A DNA stretch of 64,000 nucleotides from Euryodendron excelsum (lineage: Eukaryota > Streptophyta > Magnoliopsida > Ericales > Pentaphylacaceae), in assembly GCA_033060915.1 (NCBI GenBank), contig CM065384.1, positions 32,602,501 through 32,666,500 on the forward strand. The letters run 5' to 3'. Under the pieces are notes generated by a model. The model was not told the origin of the DNA. It worked only from the letters and a program-made list of their open reading frames with translations, and did not search any database. A program made the translations under genes and the position numbers. Shown one piece after another: positions 60,570 through 64,000 of this stretch; the first letter of the stretch is position 1, and every line of letters starts with the position of its first letter.

Positions 60570-61437
60570 CTGTTAAGCCAAAGAACTAAGAAAGCAGTCA
60601 AGTTTGCAGTTTCAGATATCTTTAATGGCATGTCTAAAATTTTCTGGCTTGGAAATTTTAGAGAATCTAAACTCGCCATATGCCCCATAAGTTGCATCCC
60701 CTCAATAAAAGTAATATATCCAGTGTGACCATGTCACATTTGAAACTCCAAGATGAATACAATATTTCGTGTGAATTAGCAATAATTCAGAAATGGTTGA
60801 AAAATATATTTCCTTTCCATTTTCATCTGTCTTCGATAACTGTTCATTGGTAAGTATAAACTCCTTGTAAGGAATTCCAGAAATCAGAAGACCTCCAATA
60901 ACCTTCAAATCATGAAATGATATACTCATCTCGCCGCCACCCTGGTGAAAAGTATTAGTTAAAGAACCCCAAAGTTCAATAAACGCTTTCATAAAATCGG
61001 GAGCAATGTGATAAGGATATCGAGATACGGCTGCCGCACCATAAATGCTTGCTTGATCAAGAATATCCTTGTAATTCCCCATAATCAATTTAGTCCATTC
61101 CGTAAGAAAGAATTGATAGTTGGCATAGCCAGGAAATAAATAATCACGTTCCCAAGGAGTCTTATCCTTTAAAAATTTGTGCAAAATAGGATAAAAATTC
61201 GGCTCAACAATAAATTTTTTATCTCCATGAGCTTCATTGTTCACTGGAACCAATGTCAATGCATCAAACTGATGACCACAATTTTGGTAAACTTTTATAC
61301 ATATTCATTTCCATCCTCATTAATTGCTCGTTGCAAGCCAACATCACCGTATGCATCCATTCCTGTCAAATAATAAAGTAATAAAATCATTTTAGTATAT
61401 GGTAAAAAAAATCATAATAATATGATTTTAATAAATT

Positions 61438-61720
61438 GGCATCAAGCCAGAAATTTTTTAAATTGGACAGTAATCCATAAATTGGACATCAAGCTAGAAA
61501 TTTTTTTAAAAATAGCGTATCAAGCCTAAAATTTTCTAATTGAGCATCAAGCCAGAATTTTTTTAAATTGGGCATCAAGCCATAAATATTTAAATAAGGC
61601 ATCAAGCCTGAAATTTTTAAATTGGGCATCAAGCCTGAAGTTTTCTAATTGGGCATTAAGCCAGAAATTTTCAAATTGGGCATCAAGCCAGAAATTTCAA
61701 ATTGGGCATCAAACCAATAA
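61438..61720 (+). repeat. About ten degenerate 25-30-bp tandem units
   Basis: The core AAATTGGGCATCAAGCCAGAA recurs from the start to the end of the interval with point changes (GGACATCAAGCTAG, GAGCATCAAGCC, GGGCATTAAGCC). It lies just upstream of the antisense gene start and before the polypurine tract. Confidence 0.8.
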
Positions 61721-61840
61721 TTTAGGCTTACAGCCAGAACTAAGAGTAAGCTTAGAGCGAAAGTGAAATAAGACAATGGGGGCCAAACAAATAATAATCG
61801 AGCCCTGCACATGTTCATTAAATTGACATATACATTGCTC

Positions 61841-61849
61841 GAGGGGGCA
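61841..61849 (+). other. Polypurine tract of the Ogre-like element
   Basis: GAGGGGGCA directly precedes the 3' LTR start TGTTAAAAATC. Confidence 0.75.
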
Positions 61850-61850
61850 C

Positions 61851-64000
61851 TGTTAAAAATCAAATTTTTCTAAAATAAATTTAACAATTGAATTTATATA
61901 ACCTAGCTAATAGTGTAAGGTTTTTAATAACGTCACACATTGCTAAGGTTACATAATCTCAAAAGTCAAATTCCATACAACTGGATAAGATTAAATTTAA
62001 ATTAATCAAAGTTCTAACAGGTTGCAAAGATTAAAAAAATCAAGACACGGGCTAGAAGTCTTTGTCGTACCAAAACAAAAAAATTTGTTATGTGCAAATA
62101 TATCAATATGCTTGAATGTATAGATCAAGACGTGAGTGACTCCCACAATATAGGGTCTTCTTAAAATAATATGATTGGTTGGAAAAGTAGTCAAGCGTTT
62201 GCCTTCTTAGAGTCAAGCAACAACATGGTTTGGATGGTTTGATATACCCACGTGGGTCCTCTGATGACTAACAATTGTTGTAAAAAAAAAAAAAAAGAGA
62301 GAGAAATAAATTAAGAACTAAATGAAATTAATTCTCATCAAGTCATCACATCACCGGTCATCATCAAATATATGTATATCATGTTGAAATGTGAATTAAA
62401 GTGTCTTTTTAGCAAAACAATAAAATAATAAAGAAATAACAAAAGAAAGAAGATTCTGGAATTAGAGATGTGGGTGGTTGCAGATTATACAAAATAAAAA
62501 AAATTCTAGAGCAAAACGTGGGGCGTCATCACGTCGCCAACCCACATCACATCAACAACCCACCCTTGAAGTCGTGAATATGTGAAGGATATTGATCTGT
62601 GAATGCAATATAAAAAGCAAACCAATGCTCTGACAAAAAAAGGACGGAAAAAAAAAAAAAGAAGGACGGAAGGACGAAGGACATTGATAAAAAAAAAAAA
62701 AAACAACGAAAGAATGCAGGTTTGAGGGAGAAAGATACAAGAGAGTTCAGGCAAAACAAAAAAACGAAGCAGAGAGATCAGAAATTAGTATTAAAAAAAC
62801 AAGGGTACACAATGTGTCTAGCTACATATGTGAATTCTGCAGGTATAATTTTTGTCTCTTTTCTTCTTCTTTTTTCAAAAATTTGCTGAGGTCTCTATAT
62901 TCTACGCTTTCCTGCTGCTGTTCAAATATTTTTATTCTGTTTCTTGAAAACCTATGATGGTTTGAATTTTAAACTAAATAAAATTAGGTGTTTGTAGCGT
63001 TTTGTAACTCTACAAATACTCAGTCTTATCTATAAAGGGAAATGAGTTTATTTGAGTTTTAAAAGGGACTCTGTATTTTTCTTTTTAAAAAACAAATTAA
63101 TAAATTCACATATTCAAAATTTAAGTTGCATATACATATAGATATATATCTTCTGCTCAGATTTTAATTTATGAACTTTTGCCTTGTATGGCCATAAAGT
63201 TCAAAATTAAAATAACTCAATGGCGACTCTTATGCCAGCAAATTCAAGTCCTAAAGGCTCCATGATTGCTCTCATGTCCTCAAATTTAAGTCTCTAAGGT
63301 TTCAAGATGGCTCATGCGCCCTCACAATTTTGAGCCTATAAGTTCAAAGACGGCCCACGCGCTCTCAATTTCTAGCCTCCAAGACTTCCTGATGGCTTTC
63401 ATGCCCTCAATCTCAAGTCTTCAAGGCTCTATGACGGCCCTAAGTGCCCTCAATTTTAAGCCCTGAAGGTTCCATGACGGCCCATGTGTCATTAATTTCA
63501 AGCCTTTTTAAGGCTAGTGAACGTCTTAAAAAATAAAAAAAGAGGTGATAAATACAATTACAAAATTAATAGATGCGACTGAATAAACTTATCCAAGTTT
63601 AGGAGTGGTTCGCGTGACCATAGGAGGGTTTATGTCTTTTATATATGTATTGCAAGTGGATCTACGTGATGTAACCAAAAATTAAAAGAAAAATGTATTT
63701 GTGATTCTTCAATTGATAAAGCATTATCAATCCATGATGGTAATCAGTTTGAAAAGTCACCGCTACAAGTTTGGATAAATTAAAAGAAATACATGGTTGG
63801 GCTCCATCTATTACTAATAAGAATTTCAATCTCATGCTCCCATGAGCCCACAATTTCAAAATCTCAAGATTTCAATTTGGCGTACTAAAAGACAATTCTT
63901 GGTCTTTTTTAAAGGCCTAAATTTACAAGTCTTCTAAAGAGTGAAATCCATGCCTAGTAATGGCTCAATTTTTGGGCCGTTAAAAGCCCAATATTTTTTT
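61851..64000 (+). repeat. 3' LTR of the Ogre-like element, cut by window end
   Basis: It is collinear with 45564-47727 of the 5' LTR, including the A-runs and the 45-bp repeat field (63215-63510). About 1.1 kb of the LTR must lie beyond the window. Confidence 0.92.

Larger units (their letters stand above)
58373..61365 (-). pseudogene. Antisense plant-mobile-domain (PMD) gene in the Ogre-like element
   Basis: On the minus strand the frame opens near 61365 (MDAYGDVGLQRAINEDGN), shifts, and runs 61259-60702 (FLKDKTPWERDYLFPGYANY, GEMSISFHDLKVIGGLLISG). It continues to TANLTAFLVLWLN at 60570, then an intron (60348-60569), MASLIAHGRKVSLAPIVAGF at 60318, and FARQFGFDQGVRANYLNY near 59840. This is the aminotransferase-like plant mobile domain (PF10536), shared by host silencing factors MAIN/MAIL1 and some transposons. 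The tail (59659-58373) is acidic, then coiled coil (58693-58400). Frameshifts at about 61300, 60745, 60060 and stops at 59390, 58727 inactivate it. Its role in the element is unknown. Confidence 0.78.
45564..64000 (+). mobile_element. Ogre-like Tat/Gypsy element, runs past the window end
   Basis: The 5' LTR is 45564-48841 and the 3' LTR starts at 61851 and is cut at 64000. The whole element should be about 19.6 kb if the LTRs are equal. It carries gag-pol in sense (48931-57298), three tandem arrays, and an antisense plant-mobile-domain gene (58373-61365). A second RNase H between RT-RH and integrase places it in the Tat lineage; size, long LTR and long protease-RT spacer suggest Ogre relatives. 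The left flank GTGAC is the candidate duplication; the right one is out of view. Confidence 0.9.

Noticed and set aside
1..64000. tRNA, rRNA or endogenous viral (pararetrovirus) insertions
   Set aside because: No tRNA cloverleaf or rRNA core was recognised by eye. All reverse transcriptases are explained by Copia or Tat/Gypsy elements with LTRs and integrase.

Overview
The window is nuclear DNA from a flowering plant, probably a eudicot. It is AT-rich and crowded with nested LTR retrotransposons (Ty1/Copia and Ty3/Gypsy of the Tat lineage). It also carries small DNA transposons, a Helitron-like element and one recognisable host gene with plant introns. I cannot name the species.

Layout. 1-3628: 5' half of a minus-strand Copia element (LTR, primer site, leader, gag, protease, integrase), cut by the window edge. 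3629-8197: unassigned AT-rich DNA with a degenerate repeat field and a hAT-type non-autonomous element (5758-6530). 8198-12744: internally deleted minus-strand Copia element, itself split by an unclassified non-coding insert (about 9492-11139). 13569-14076: Helitron-like element. 14594-24933: complete but decayed 10.3-kb Tat-lineage Gypsy element with a perfect 5-bp target duplication (TTTGT). It has sense gag-pol with a second RNase H, an array of 63-bp hairpin units, and a spliced gene on the opposite strand. 25409-25568: small MITE. 28691-29201: three-exon host gene for a 117-residue secreted precursor with a PSY-type tyrosine-sulfated peptide motif. 31476-34203: 3' LTR and downstream internal part of another minus-strand Copia element.

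34204-64000 is a nest. A plus-strand Copia element (34204 onward) holds a 4.36-kb solo LTR (40210-44567, duplication AAGGT) in its RNase H region. A giant Ogre-like Tat element (45564 to beyond 64000) broke its 3' LTR. The giant element has 3.28-kb LTRs, sense gag-pol, three 3' tandem arrays, and an antisense gene with a plant mobile domain (PMD). A 112-bp poly-G run lies in an intron of that gene.

No element looks able to move on its own. The integrases of all four elements with readable integrase have lost a catalytic acidic residue through changes consistent with G-to-A or C-to-T transitions, and premature stops are mostly TAG, as expected from deamination of methylated cytosine. The most interesting biology is that two unrelated Tat elements each carry an intron-containing gene in antisense orientation between pol and the 3' LTR, with different domains, next to tandem arrays. 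The PSY-like gene is the only part that looks like an intact cellular gene.
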